19,712 nucleotides of DNA. Origin: DASXTB01 sp036505615. GTDB taxonomy: Bacteria > Acidobacteriota > UBA6911 > JACQSX01. The position numbers and the translations under genes are program-made. The notes under the pieces were generated by a model, which was not told where the DNA came from, did not search any database, and was given only the letters and a program-made list of their open reading frames with translations. Location: assembly GCA_036505615.1 (NCBI GenBank), contig DASXTB010000357.1, positions 1 through 19,712 on the forward strand, written 5' to 3'. Below, one piece after another: positions 6,538-13,927 of the stretch (position 1 is the first letter of the stretch; each line of letters begins with the position of its first letter).

Positions 6538-7125
6538 ATGACTACCTTTGGCGCTGTGATTCTGGCTGCAGGCGAGTCCAGCAGGATTGGATTCCCAAAA
6601 GCACTGCTGCAATGGAAGGACAAGTCGTTCCTGGAGAGAATCGTTGAAACGTTGCAAGCCGCCAGAGTGGAGAAGATCAGAGTGGTGACTTCTGCCGCGG
6701 GCGAGAAATTGATCCGCGAAAATCTCCGTCTCCCCGGTGTGCGGATGGTGGTGAATCCAGATCCAGGGCGCGGACAATACTCATCTCTAAAATGCGGATT
6801 GCGGGATTTTGACGTCGACGCGGCGCTGATCTGTCTGGTAGACCATCCCAAGATGGGCAGCTCGATTCTTCTGGAGCTGAAGGAAGCTTGCGTAGCAACC
6901 GACGCGTTAGCAGTAATCCCCCGGTTCCGCGAAAAACGCGGCCATCCCATCGCCGTGAAAAGAGCGCTGATTGATCTGTTCCTGCTTGCGCCCGACAGTT
7001 CCAACACCAAGGAGATTCTGCTGCAACATTGGTCGCACGTGAGAGAGATCGAGACTACCGACGCGGGCATAATTGCCGACATCGACACAGCGGAAGACTA
7101 TGAGCGTTATTTGAAGGAGAAATAA
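6538..7125 (+). CDS. MobA/MocA-like nucleotidyltransferase
   Basis: A 195-residue cytosolic NTP transferase of the MobA/MocA type (NTP_transf_3 fold). The N-terminus holds the nucleotide-binding signature LAAGESSRIGFPKALLQW (residues about 9-26). The motif LVDHPKM near residue 100 is the metal-binding Asp segment (LxDxPxx in the family), and KRGHPIAV near 135 is the usual RGHPxxx substrate-loop motif. MocA adds CMP to molybdopterin; close relatives attach other nucleotides, so the substrate is uncertain. ATG 6538 was chosen because homology starts there and AGGTG precedes it; an in-frame upstream extension to 6349 would run antisense through the neighbouring gene. The stop overlaps the next ATG by one base (TAATG), implying coupled translation. 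Confidence 0.9.
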   Translation: MTTFGAVILAAGESSRIGFPKALLQWKDKSFLERIVETLQAARVEKIRVVTSAAGEKLIRENLRLPGVRMVVNPDPGRGQYSSLKCGLRDFDVDAALICLVDHPKMGSSILLELKEACVATDALAVIPRFREKRGHPIAVKRALIDLFLLAPDSSNTKEILLQHWSHVREIETTDAGIIADIDTAEDYERYLKEK

Positions 7126-7667
7126 TGTCGCATCGCTTCATCAATCCGGCCGTCGCTGTTGTTCTGGCTGCCGGCGCGTTTTTGTGGGCGTACTGCACGC
7201 GAGACCTTCACTTCTACACAAATGTCGCTTTTGCCGGAGTGCTGGGGTTGCTCAGCCTGGGAACTTTCTTCGCGTTAGCGACTACAGCAGGGAAATCCAT
7301 CTCTCGACATCCAACGTGGGCGTACAAGATTTCCGGATTCGTGTTCCTGGCCAGTTTCTTTGGCCTTTTCGTCTGGGGGCTGATGCTGTGGAATGGCTCG
7401 AGCCTCGCCACTTTCCTAGCTAGACTGTTTTGGTTCGCTATCGGCGCTACATTGATTCTAGGTCTGCTTCATCTGTATTACCAGGTTTGGACCAACGATG
7501 ACTACTTGCGCCGTCTGCACGCGAACACCTTTTACTTCGGACTCATCTTTCTGATGTCTGCGGGCATGATGAAATACCGGGACCCAGCGCGAGTGGACGC
7601 TATCGGGATGGTTTCCCTCGCTGTGTTTTGTCTGATACAAGCGATAGGGCTGTTGAAACGGAGCTAG
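7125..7667 (+). CDS. Small multi-pass membrane protein of unknown function
   Basis: A 180-residue hydrophobic protein with about five predicted transmembrane helices: around residues 8-24, 34-52, 68-90, 97-118 and 134-178 (the last stretch long enough for two short helices). Short charged loops such as CTRDLHFYT, TTAGKSISRHPTWAYK and WTNDDYLRRLHAN separate them. I recognise no family motif. The start codon overlaps the stop of the nucleotidyltransferase, so the two are almost certainly one transcript. It is followed by a compact hairpin that may end transcription. Confidence 0.8.
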   Translation: MSHRFINPAVAVVLAAGAFLWAYCTRDLHFYTNVAFAGVLGLLSLGTFFALATTAGKSISRHPTWAYKISGFVFLASFFGLFVWGLMLWNGSSLATFLARLFWFAIGATLILGLLHLYYQVWTNDDYLRRLHANTFYFGLIFLMSAGMMKYRDPARVDAIGMVSLAVFCLIQAIGLLKRS

Positions 7668-7694
7668 TCTGGATTAATTCATAAATCCGAAAAC

Positions 7695-7715
7695 GAGCCG
7701 CGGATTACGCGGCTC
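7695..7715 (+). terminator. GC-rich hairpin after the membrane protein gene, possible terminator
   Basis: GAGCCGCG (7695-7702), a five-base GATTA loop and CGCGGCTC (7708-7715) form a perfect 8-bp stem 28 bp after the stop codon. No clear T run follows, so it is not a textbook intrinsic terminator. Confidence 0.4.
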
Positions 7716-7729
7716 AACGTGGATAACTT

Positions 7730-7800
7730 CGGGAGGGGAGAAGGGCGCTGACTTGCAAAGTGTCGCTCGTCCATATGGGCAGCGCCCCTTTCCCCTCCCG
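7730..7800 (+). promoter_or_regulatory. Long GC-rich hairpin ahead of the amidohydrolase gene
   Basis: The 21-base arm starting CGGGAGGGGAGAAGGGCGCT (7730-7750) pairs with the arm at 7780-7800 (CAGCGCCCC...CCCTCCCG) at 19 of 21 positions plus one G-T pair, around a 29-base loop. The purine-rich left arm contains Shine-Dalgarno-like sequence and would be masked by the C-rich right arm. It may control expression of the gene starting just after it, or be a dispersed repeat. Confidence 0.5.
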
Positions 7801-7821
7801 AAATTCGTGTCAATTCATAGT

Positions 7822-9147
7822 GTGAGCTTTCTGATTCAAAACGCTCTTTTGATCACTGCTAACGCGAACGATGATATTTACCACGGTGATCTGCTGATCG
7901 AAGGCAGCCACATCCGGGAAATCGGCAAAGTTTCGCGCCCTGCGGTCAGGACACTGGATGCAACCGGGATGTGGGCGCTGCCGGGATTTGTGCAGACTCA
8001 TGTCCACCTGTGTCAAACCCTGTTTCGCGGCTTAGCCGACGACCTGGAGCTTCTCGACTGGCTCCAGCGCCGCATCTGGCCGCTGGAGGCTGCGCACAAC
8101 GCGGCCTCCCTTTACTGGTCGGCGCGGCTCGGAATAGCGGAGCTCTTGAAAGGCGGAACGACCACCGTGCTCAGCATGGAAACGGTACGCCACACCGAAG
8201 AAGCGTTTCGCGCTATTGAAGAGACCGGAATCCGCGCCGTCGCCGGAAAGTGCATTATGGACGTGGGAGACGCTCCCGCCCCGTTGCAGGAGGAGAGCGG
8301 CAGCGCGCTGGAGGAATCTCTAGCGCTCCTGAGGCAATGGAACGGGCGCGCCGATGGCAGGATCCGATACGCCTTTGCGCCTCGCTTTGCGCTCTCCTGC
8401 TCGCGCGAAATCATGGAGGAAATCGGCCGGACAGCCAAGAAAAGTCAAACCCTCGTTCACACTCATGCCTCCGAGAATAAAAAGGAAGTAGAGCTGGTCC
8501 GCCAACAGACAGGCCAGGCCAACGTGGAATATTTTCGCAGCATTGGATTGACAGCGCCGAACTTGTTTCTGGCTCACTGCATCTGGCTCAACGATCGTGA
8601 AATTTCCATACTGCGCGAGACTGAAACGCGCGTCACACACTGTCCCAGTTCCAATCTAAAACTGGCCTCCGGCATCGCCGATATCACCCGTTACAAGAAG
8701 GAAGGCCTGGTGCTGTCGCTGGGCGCCGATGGCGCTGCGTGCAACAACAATCTGGACATGTTTCAGGAGATGAAGTTTGCTGCCCTGCTTCAGAAGATTC
8801 TTCATGGCCCAACAGCCCTGCCGGCACGAGACGTGTTTCGATTGGCGACCATTGAAGGAGCACAGGCGCTGCACTGCGAAGGCGAAATCGGCAGCCTGGA
8901 AGCGGGAAAACGCGCGGACATAGTCATCTTCGACCCGCGAGACGCAACGCTCTGGCCCAATCACGACGTATATTCAACGTTGGTTTATGCCGGCCGCCCT
9001 CAAAACGTGCGTTATGTCTTCGTGAACGGGCAGCTTCTGGTCGAAAGGGGAAGACTGGCGTGCCAAGAGGAGGAGGAAGTCTTGCGAAAGAGTGAGGAAG
9101 CACTAACCGAACTTTTGCCCCGTGCCGAGAGGCTGGGCTTTCGGTAA
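7822..9147 (+). CDS. TRZ/ATZ-family amidohydrolase, likely 5'-deoxyadenosine/S-adenosylhomocysteine deaminase type
   Basis: A 441-residue metal-dependent hydrolase of the amidohydrolase superfamily, which deaminates purine-like nucleosides or bases (MtaD, DadD, chlorohydrolase group). Metal and catalytic residues are visible: HVH in FVQTHVHL (H60, H62), HTH in LVHTHASE (H213/H215), H252 in FLAHC and D303 in SLGADGAACNNN. The C-terminal composite domain ends with GEIGSLEAGKRADIVIFD and the return strand VYAGRPQNVRYVFVNG. This fits 5'-deoxyadenosine/SAH deaminases best, but guanine-type deaminases cannot be excluded. The GTG at 7822 aligns with usual family starts (SFLIQNALLITAN); GTG 7807 or TTG 7753 (preceded by a purine-rich stretch) are alternatives. 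The start lies just past a long hairpin. Confidence 0.9.
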   Translation: MSFLIQNALLITANANDDIYHGDLLIEGSHIREIGKVSRPAVRTLDATGMWALPGFVQTHVHLCQTLFRGLADDLELLDWLQRRIWPLEAAHNAASLYWSARLGIAELLKGGTTTVLSMETVRHTEEAFRAIEETGIRAVAGKCIMDVGDAPAPLQEESGSALEESLALLRQWNGRADGRIRYAFAPRFALSCSREIMEEIGRTAKKSQTLVHTHASENKKEVELVRQQTGQANVEYFRSIGLTAPNLFLAHCIWLNDREISILRETETRVTHCPSSNLKLASGIADITRYKKEGLVLSLGADGAACNNNLDMFQEMKFAALLQKILHGPTALPARDVFRLATIEGAQALHCEGEIGSLEAGKRADIVIFDPRDATLWPNHDVYSTLVYAGRPQNVRYVFVNGQLLVERGRLACQEEEEVLRKSEEALTELLPRAERLGFR

Positions 9148-9208
9148 AGGAATTCCGGATGTCGAATTTCGAATGTTGAGGGTTATCCGACCGCGAGCGC
9201 CAGAATGG

Positions 9209-9330
9209 GTGAAAAAATACTGAGCCGCGCGCGTAAGCAAGCGAACACTCTCAACCCGCAAAGCTTGAGCTGTCTTTGATTTGGTCGATCGCGCGTTCGC
9301 TGGCTCTCGCGCGGCTCAGTATTTTTTCAC
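9209..9330. repeat. 122-bp inverted-repeat element
   Basis: GTGAAAAAATACTGAGCCGC (from 9209, arm to 9231) is repeated perfectly inverted at 9308-9330 (23 bp), with pairing extending imperfectly inwards through AGCGAAC. The 75-bp interior has no reading frame of note. It lies in the 255-bp gap between the amidohydrolase and the VOC gene and could act as a bidirectional terminator or be a small non-autonomous element. GTGAAAAAAT and CTGAGCCGCG also occur around 15844-15900. Confidence 0.8.
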
Positions 9331-9402
9331 AGCTTCTCAGTTCAGCGAGCGTGGGGAAATACGTAAGTTATCTGCAACCATGTCAAAGAGGCCGCGAATG
9401 AC

Positions 9403-9825
9403 ATGACAATAATACGTGAAATTCCTTCGCTGCGACGCGTAATGGAGACCTCTCTCTACGTGGCCGATGTCGGTCGGGCCGTCGCCTTCTATCGCGACAT
9501 ACTGGGTTTGAAATTGATCGGTGAATTTGTGGATGAGCGCGGTGCAGCCATGGCCGCAGGACCCAGCGTGCTGCTCTTGTTCAACGCCAAAGAGACTCTG
9601 AAAGGTGGAGAGCTCCCCGCGCACGGAGCAAGCGGGTCGGCACACGTCGCGTTTGAAGTGGAATCGAGCACACTCGACGCATGGCGCCTACATCTTGGCA
9701 AACGGGGCATTCATATCGAGCGCGAATTTCGATTTGGCGACAATCCTCCCTCCATCTATTTCCGCGATCTGGACGGGAATGTCCTGGAACTGGCGGTAAG
9801 ATCCATTTGGCAGGGAATGGCGTGA
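9403..9825 (+). CDS. VOC-family (glyoxalase/dioxygenase-fold) protein
   Basis: A 140-residue single-domain member of the vicinal oxygen chelate superfamily. The first beta-alpha-beta unit is ETSLYVADVGRAVAFYRDILGLKL (residues about 16-39), the second contains SAHVAFEVESSTLDAW (His near residue 86), and the C-terminal FRDLDGNVLEL carries the conserved metal-ligand Glu. The usual first-strand His ligand is replaced here (METSLYV), so metal binding may differ from glyoxalase I. The enzyme class and substrate cannot be read from the sequence. ATG 9403 starts shortly after a GAGG stretch. It stands alone between a repeat element and a convergent gene. Confidence 0.88.
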   Translation: MTIIREIPSLRRVMETSLYVADVGRAVAFYRDILGLKLIGEFVDERGAAMAAGPSVLLLFNAKETLKGGELPAHGASGSAHVAFEVESSTLDAWRLHLGKRGIHIEREFRFGDNPPSIYFRDLDGNVLELAVRSIWQGMA

Positions 9826-9950
9826 GCTGGAGAGCGGGTAAGTACGTGAGGGGGATGAAAAGACAAGCTCACCGATCTTGATCCGCTTCACCAGTTGTAT
9901 CGGTCATCAGGCTTGGCCAGTAATTCTTCAGTTCTGACAAGACCCCCAAC

Positions 9951-11729
9951 TCACTTAAGCGGGGTGACAGGCAAGGTAGTAAATTCACCGGGACGCGATC
10001 CCAGCTGAATCGCTGTAGCAACGATACTTCCACTGTCGGACGTAACCGTCAGTGTCCCATCAAACTCGCGCGTATCCGCATTCGGGAACAACTCCTGAAT
10101 GAAGCGCGCCATATGACCATTAGCGGAAAGCTGCATTGTTGTCTGGCCACCAGATACCAATTCTCCATTTTTACTTCTCAGCGTGAAAGTCAGGATTACC
10201 GGCGAACCAGTGGAAGCCACGGCCACACCAGTACTCAGTCCACCAGTGACGCTCCTTGTGACCAGCGTGATGAATCCCGATGCAGGGATACCGGCTCCGA
10301 CACCGGCGATTCCAAAACCTGGATAGGTAAACTTCACCACGCCGCCAACGGTAATGCTCGAGCTTACGGCCAGTGACCCGTTGACAACAGTGCCTGTCCC
10401 ATCAGTACTCATGGTCACGCTGCCCAGTGGCTTGATTGTGAAGCCGGCGGTGCTAGCCGGTGGAAGACCATTGATCGACAGCATCAGCGGCTGTCCCAGG
10501 TCATTTGAAAACGTCATCGTACCGGTGGCAATGTCGGTGCTGGAAGGGTTTGTCAAGTTCAGCGAAGAGATAAAGCTTCCGCCATTTGCGAACTGCGCGA
10601 AGTAGATCCCGTTTGAAGCTGCTGTTTCCCCTGCGGCAAAGGACTTGAACGCGTCATAGGCAGGTTTCTTGCGAGACGGCGTGCTGTACGTATCGACCAG
10701 CCCCAGGTGATTGAACACGTCGGTTTCTCCCTTTAGATCCAGAAGAGAGAACCAGAGGGATATGCTGGCGCCGTTGTCGGTAACTGATTTGAGCCGAAGA
10801 GGCACCTGTTGCGCCTGGATTTGCTCAAACTTTGTCGGATTCTGCTGATATTGAAGCGGGGTGCTGGGGCAGCGGTAATCAGGTCCGCCGTCCTCTGTGG
10901 CGATCCAAAGCTTTCCAGCGGGCATGTGGTCTTTTACCCACTTTGCCTTAGCGGGAATATCCTCTGCACAACCGTAGAAATGTAGATCGGCAGAATCGTA
11001 TTGTCCCTGGGTGAGCAGCTTGCTGAGGCGCGTGCTCGAGTAATCGTGCCTCGGGTTGTTCACATCAAGAACAGCATCCAGTGACTCCGATGTAAAACTG
11101 GTCAAAACCACTCGCACTGCGGGATTGATTGAACGCACCACTTCGTACAGCGCCTGGAGCTGAGTTAGGTACTGGTCGGTAGTGCCCCTCCAATACTTTG
11201 AGTCGGCGCTGACCGACGCATCGCCGATCTCATTCTCACACTGTACCCATAGCTGCCGTCCCGAGGCGAGATAAGGTAGCACGGGCGCCAGCACATCGGT
11301 GATACGCTGCTGGTAAGTGCTTCTTGACTTAAACGGGAACCCGGCATTGGGCCACTGAGAAAGCGTGCCGTAGGTGGTGTCGACGTTCGACGCGTCGCGG
11401 TGAGTGGTAGTGAGAACGAGATTGATGCCGGCATCCAGGAACAATTTAAAGTTCTGGTCCTGTCCATCCAAGAGGAGATTGAGACGAACCCAGCTGGCCC
11501 CCAGATCAGTGACATAATTGACAACATCAGGACGGGCCGCATTGTCACCACTTGCCAGTACCCCATAAGGGCCGAAAGCGGCCGCATTTAGTGGAGTGCT
11601 GTCGGCGGAGGAGACAGAGCGGGCTTGAATTACGTCGAGTTGATCTTTTCCCAGACCACTAACGGCCAGCAATGAGCCAACAATTAATAACAGAGCGATC
11701 CGTTGAAGACGGCAATATTTTGGAAGCAT
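9951..11729 (-). CDS. Secreted glycoside-hydrolase-like protein with C-terminal beta domain
   Basis: A 592-residue exported protein. Residues about 10-27 (IALLLIVGSLLAVSGLGK) form a signal peptide. Residues about 50-365 resemble a clan A (beta/alpha)8 glycoside hydrolase: GASWVRLNLLLDG, the putative acid/base in WVQCENEIGD (E167 after N166), and the putative nucleophile in LWIATEDGG (E279), with LWFSLLD near 326. The remaining 220 residues are Ser/Thr/Gly-rich beta sequence, like the Ig-like or bacterial surface domains common in acidobacterial secreted proteins. The exact GH family and substrate are not recognised. The start ATG 11729 is supported by an AGGAGAGG Shine-Dalgarno. It is divergent from the flavoprotein gene and convergent with the VOC gene. 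Confidence 0.85.
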   Translation of the reverse strand: MLPKYCRLQRIALLLIVGSLLAVSGLGKDQLDVIQARSVSSADSTPLNAAAFGPYGVLASGDNAARPDVVNYVTDLGASWVRLNLLLDGQDQNFKLFLDAGINLVLTTTHRDASNVDTTYGTLSQWPNAGFPFKSRSTYQQRITDVLAPVLPYLASGRQLWVQCENEIGDASVSADSKYWRGTTDQYLTQLQALYEVVRSINPAVRVVLTSFTSESLDAVLDVNNPRHDYSSTRLSKLLTQGQYDSADLHFYGCAEDIPAKAKWVKDHMPAGKLWIATEDGGPDYRCPSTPLQYQQNPTKFEQIQAQQVPLRLKSVTDNGASISLWFSLLDLKGETDVFNHLGLVDTYSTPSRKKPAYDAFKSFAAGETAASNGIYFAQFANGGSFISSLNLTNPSSTDIATGTMTFSNDLGQPLMLSINGLPPASTAGFTIKPLGSVTMSTDGTGTVVNGSLAVSSSITVGGVVKFTYPGFGIAGVGAGIPASGFITLVTRSVTGGLSTGVAVASTGSPVILTFTLRSKNGELVSGGQTTMQLSANGHMARFIQELFPNADTREFDGTLTVTSDSGSIVATAIQLGSRPGEFTTLPVTPLK

Positions 11730-11832
11730 GTCCTCTCCTGCATTGCAGCTTAGACGGTCACGAGGGACTGGGGTTTACTGTCTTTGTCAATTTCATTCCC
11801 ACCGCCATCGCCTTGACCCTCCCAACAAAGTT

Positions 11833-11863
11833 TTGACAAGTAACCCATGAGCCGCTTTAGAGT
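11833..11863 (+). promoter_or_regulatory. Putative promoter of the flavoprotein gene
   Basis: TTGACA (11833-11838) is a perfect -35. A weak -10, TTAGAG (11857-11862, 18-bp spacing) or TAGAGT (11858-11863, 19-bp spacing), follows, about 35 bp ahead of the start codon. Confidence 0.5.
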
Positions 11864-11896
11864 AGCAGCCAGATGGAGTGATACGGGTTACCCTTG

Positions 11897-13063
11897 ATGG
11901 AATTTGATGTTGTGATCGCCGGAAGCGGCGTTTCAGGAGGAAGCTGCGCCCTGCAACTGGCGCGACAGGGATTGCGCGTTGCGCTTTTTGAGCGCGAGGC
12001 CTTCCCGCGCGACAAGGTATGCGGCGAGTTCCTGACACCTGAGTCGGTGGCCCACCTGCAAACGATCTCACTGGAGGAACAGATCGTCGCGTCGGGAGGG
12101 CTTCGGATCACTCAAGCCATACTTCATTCAGTTCGTGGCCACGCTCTGCGGTTTGATTTCGAAAAGCTTCATTCCGGAGCGAATCATGGATTGGCGATCA
12201 GCCGTCGGCGCCTGGACCAATTACTGTTTGAGAATGCCGCAAAAGCCGGCGCCCACTGCCAGGATCGAGCCCGCGTCGATTCCGTGCATATAGAGGGAGC
12301 AGGACAACGTGTTGAAGTGACGGATCTGAGGACTGGGGAGACGCTGCCTATTCGTTCGCGTTTCTTCATCGACGCTGCCGGAAGAAAATCCAGATTTACC
12401 GACCATCCGCCCGGACGCCGGTCGTATTTCGGTTACAAAGCTCACTGGCCGGAGCCGATCGTGGCTCGAGGTGAAGTACATCTGTTCTTTTTCAGGGGTG
12501 GCTACGGTGGAGCCACGGTAGTGGAAGGCAATCGTACCAGTGTCTGCATCATGGCCACGCCGGAGCTGTTTCGAAATTCGCGCGGCGACTTTTCGCATTT
12601 GATGGCAGCAACGGTCTTTCAGAATCAATCAGCCTGCAAGATGTTGGCTCCATTGGATCCTTCGTTTATTCGGTGGATTTCCACCGGCCCGCTGATTTTT
12701 GAATTGAAGGAAGATGCGCTGACTCCATGGGTTCATCTCGGGGATGCTGCTGGCATGATCGATCCCTTCACCGGCGAAGGGATGACGTTTGCGCTGAGAA
12801 CGGCATCGCTGTTGGCGCGAGAGATCAGTAGAGGTGGAAATTATGCGAACGTCAAGGACCGGTTCGGCAGAAGTGTGCGCGCCGAGCTGGAGCGCTGTTA
12901 CCGCAACTGCGCCCGCCTGCGGCGCATAGCCGAACATCCATGGGTGCTCGATCGGACTTTCCAAGTTGCCGCCCACAGCCGTTGGCTCACCGCGAAACTG
13001 GTGGAAATGACTAGACCAGGAAGGCGGAAGGCAGAAGGCAGTAAGCTGCCGGCGGGAGGTTGA
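11897..13063 (+). CDS. FAD-dependent oxidoreductase, geranylgeranyl reductase-like
   Basis: A 388-residue flavoprotein of the geranylgeranyl reductase/PHBH group, which reduces isoprenoid chains or hydroxylates/halogenates small molecules. The N-terminus holds the dinucleotide motif VVIAGSGVSGGSCALQLA (residues 5-22) followed by FERE at the end of strand two. KVCGEFLTPES (40-50) is the substrate-side Cys motif of the family, FIDAAGRKS sits near 157-165, and HLGDAAGMIDPFTGEGMTFA (280-299) is the second FAD motif. Residues about 372-388 (TRPGRRKAEGSKLPAGG) are encoded by 7-bp repeats and are probably an acquired tail. The ATG at 11897 is preferred over the adjoining TTG. The substrate is not known. 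Confidence 0.92.
   Translation: MEFDVVIAGSGVSGGSCALQLARQGLRVALFEREAFPRDKVCGEFLTPESVAHLQTISLEEQIVASGGLRITQAILHSVRGHALRFDFEKLHSGANHGLAISRRRLDQLLFENAAKAGAHCQDRARVDSVHIEGAGQRVEVTDLRTGETLPIRSRFFIDAAGRKSRFTDHPPGRRSYFGYKAHWPEPIVARGEVHLFFFRGGYGGATVVEGNRTSVCIMATPELFRNSRGDFSHLMAATVFQNQSACKMLAPLDPSFIRWISTGPLIFELKEDALTPWVHLGDAAGMIDPFTGEGMTFALRTASLLAREISRGGNYANVKDRFGRSVRAELERCYRNCARLRRIAEHPWVLDRTFQVAAHSRWLTAKLVEMTRPGRRKAEGSKLPAGG
13021..13055. repeat. Short heptanucleotide repeat (AAGGCAG type) at the 3' end of the flavoprotein gene
   Basis: AAGGCGG, AAGGCAG, AAGGCAG then two diverged units (TAAGCTG, CCGGCGG) follow each other exactly every 7 bp. The repeat encodes the last dozen residues of the flavoprotein and runs to its stop codon. 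The cyclic unit GCAGAAG is close to the GCAGGTC unit in mnmE. Confidence 0.7.
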
Positions 13064-13132
13064 GAATCGTCATATCCCGCTGTTGGGCGCCATTCCGTTG
13101 CAGAGCTGGACAGCTCTTTGACTAAGTCAACA

Positions 13133-13610
13133 TCAAGCGGCGCAGCAGGAGAGCTTTGCCACGTCCCTGCTGAATGTCAGTGCTGCAAGCTTGATTCCTT
13201 CCACCATGGTCAGGTAAGGATGAAATGTCGCAGTAATGTCTTTAATGGTCATGCCAAAGCGAATGGCCAATGCCGCTTCCTGGATGATCTCGCCGGCTTC
13301 GGCGGCCAGGGCATGCACGCCCAAGAGACGTTGCGTCTCTTCTTCGGCGACCAGTTTAATCAGTCCCTTCGTGTTTCGCGGCCAGTTCTTCAGGCTTCAC
13401 CTTGCCTTTTTCCACTTCGGCAATCGCCTGTCCCTTTTCAAAGGAAACGTCAGCCTTGCGAACACCTTTTTGTTTCTCCAGCGTCTTTTTCACTCCGATG
13501 GCGCACCCGCCGCAGGTCATTCCTTCTACTTTCAAGGTTATCTTCTCCAATTGTGCGGGCTGCGTACCGATGCGATAAAGCCCTCGCCGTTTAGGCTTGG
13601 TTGCTCCCAT
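13133..13610 (-). pseudogene. merA: Mercuric reductase remnant: HMA domain fused out of frame to the MerA C-terminus
   Basis: The 5' part (13610-13356) encodes a heavy-metal-associated domain with GMTCGGCAIGVKKTLEKQKG (CxxC metal site). It then breaks off after VKPEELAA. From about 13380 another frame, open but without its own start, reads RNTKGLIKLVAEEETQRLLG, then VHALAAEAGEIIQEAALAIR and FHPYLTMVEGIKLAALTF, ending KLSCCAA. This is the MerA C-terminus including the vicinal Cys pair that hands Hg(II) to the active site. The whole FAD/NADPH catalytic core (roughly 400 residues) is missing. An internal deletion with frame loss explains this best. The HMA part alone could still make a short metal-binding peptide. 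No merR, merT or merP is recognised in the window. Confidence 0.85.
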
Positions 13611-13615
13611 GGGAT

Positions 13616-13647
13616 ATCCTAAACCCTCAAGTGGACTTTAGAGTCAA
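13616..13647 (-). promoter_or_regulatory. MerR-family-type promoter/operator
   Basis: On the minus strand TTGACT (13647-13642) is followed 19-20 bp later by TTAGGA/TAGGAT (13622-13616). The overlong spacer holds the interrupted dyad CTAAAGT-CC-ACTTGAGGG. This is the hallmark of promoters activated by MerR-family metal sensors. The -10 lies within a few bases of the ATG at 13610, so the message would be leaderless or translated from a later start. Confidence 0.7.
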
Positions 13648-13700
13648 CTGTAAAATTATCCAGGTCGTGCCCTCGGCCCTATCCGCTGGTGCGCTGCAGA

Positions 13701-13814
13701 CTATGTTTTTCGAATAATCTTCACCAGCAAGACAATGAGCAAGATCAGTACTATCACTCCTAGAAGCCAGTACAGCCACATTGCCCCCATCATTCCACCC
13801 ATCTGTGCAATCAT
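13701..13814 (-). CDS. Small single-pass membrane protein (37 aa) of the kind found in metal-resistance loci
   Basis: The reverse strand from ATG 13814 encodes 37 residues: a Met/Gly-rich start (MIAQMGGMMGAMWLYW) followed by one strong transmembrane helix (LLGVIVLILLIVLLVKII) and a basic end. A strong GGGGAGGA Shine-Dalgarno six bases upstream decides this start rather than the in-frame one at 13922, whose extra residues look non-coding. Met-rich mini-proteins of this shape often accompany copper and mercury genes, and this one lies next to the merA remnant. Its function is unknown. Confidence 0.75.
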   Translation of the reverse strand: MIAQMGGMMGAMWLYWLLGVIVLILLIVLLVKIIRKT

Positions 13815-13927
13815 GTTGTCCTCCCCTTTAAGGTGTTGACATAAGGCCAGCTTGTCAGGCTGTCCTGCCTGAAGGTCTCTCCGGAGCAAACTTTGCCCGA
13901 ACCCCAAATTGACAATTTGCACTCACC

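Noticed and set aside
7730..7800. Known riboswitch (SAH or purine type) ahead of the amidohydrolase
   Set aside because: Only one long stem is visible; the conserved cores of those riboswitches are not found.
13118..13130. TTGACTAAGTCAA palindrome as an operator
   Set aside because: It is short and lies just after two convergent gene ends, so a regulatory role is not supported.
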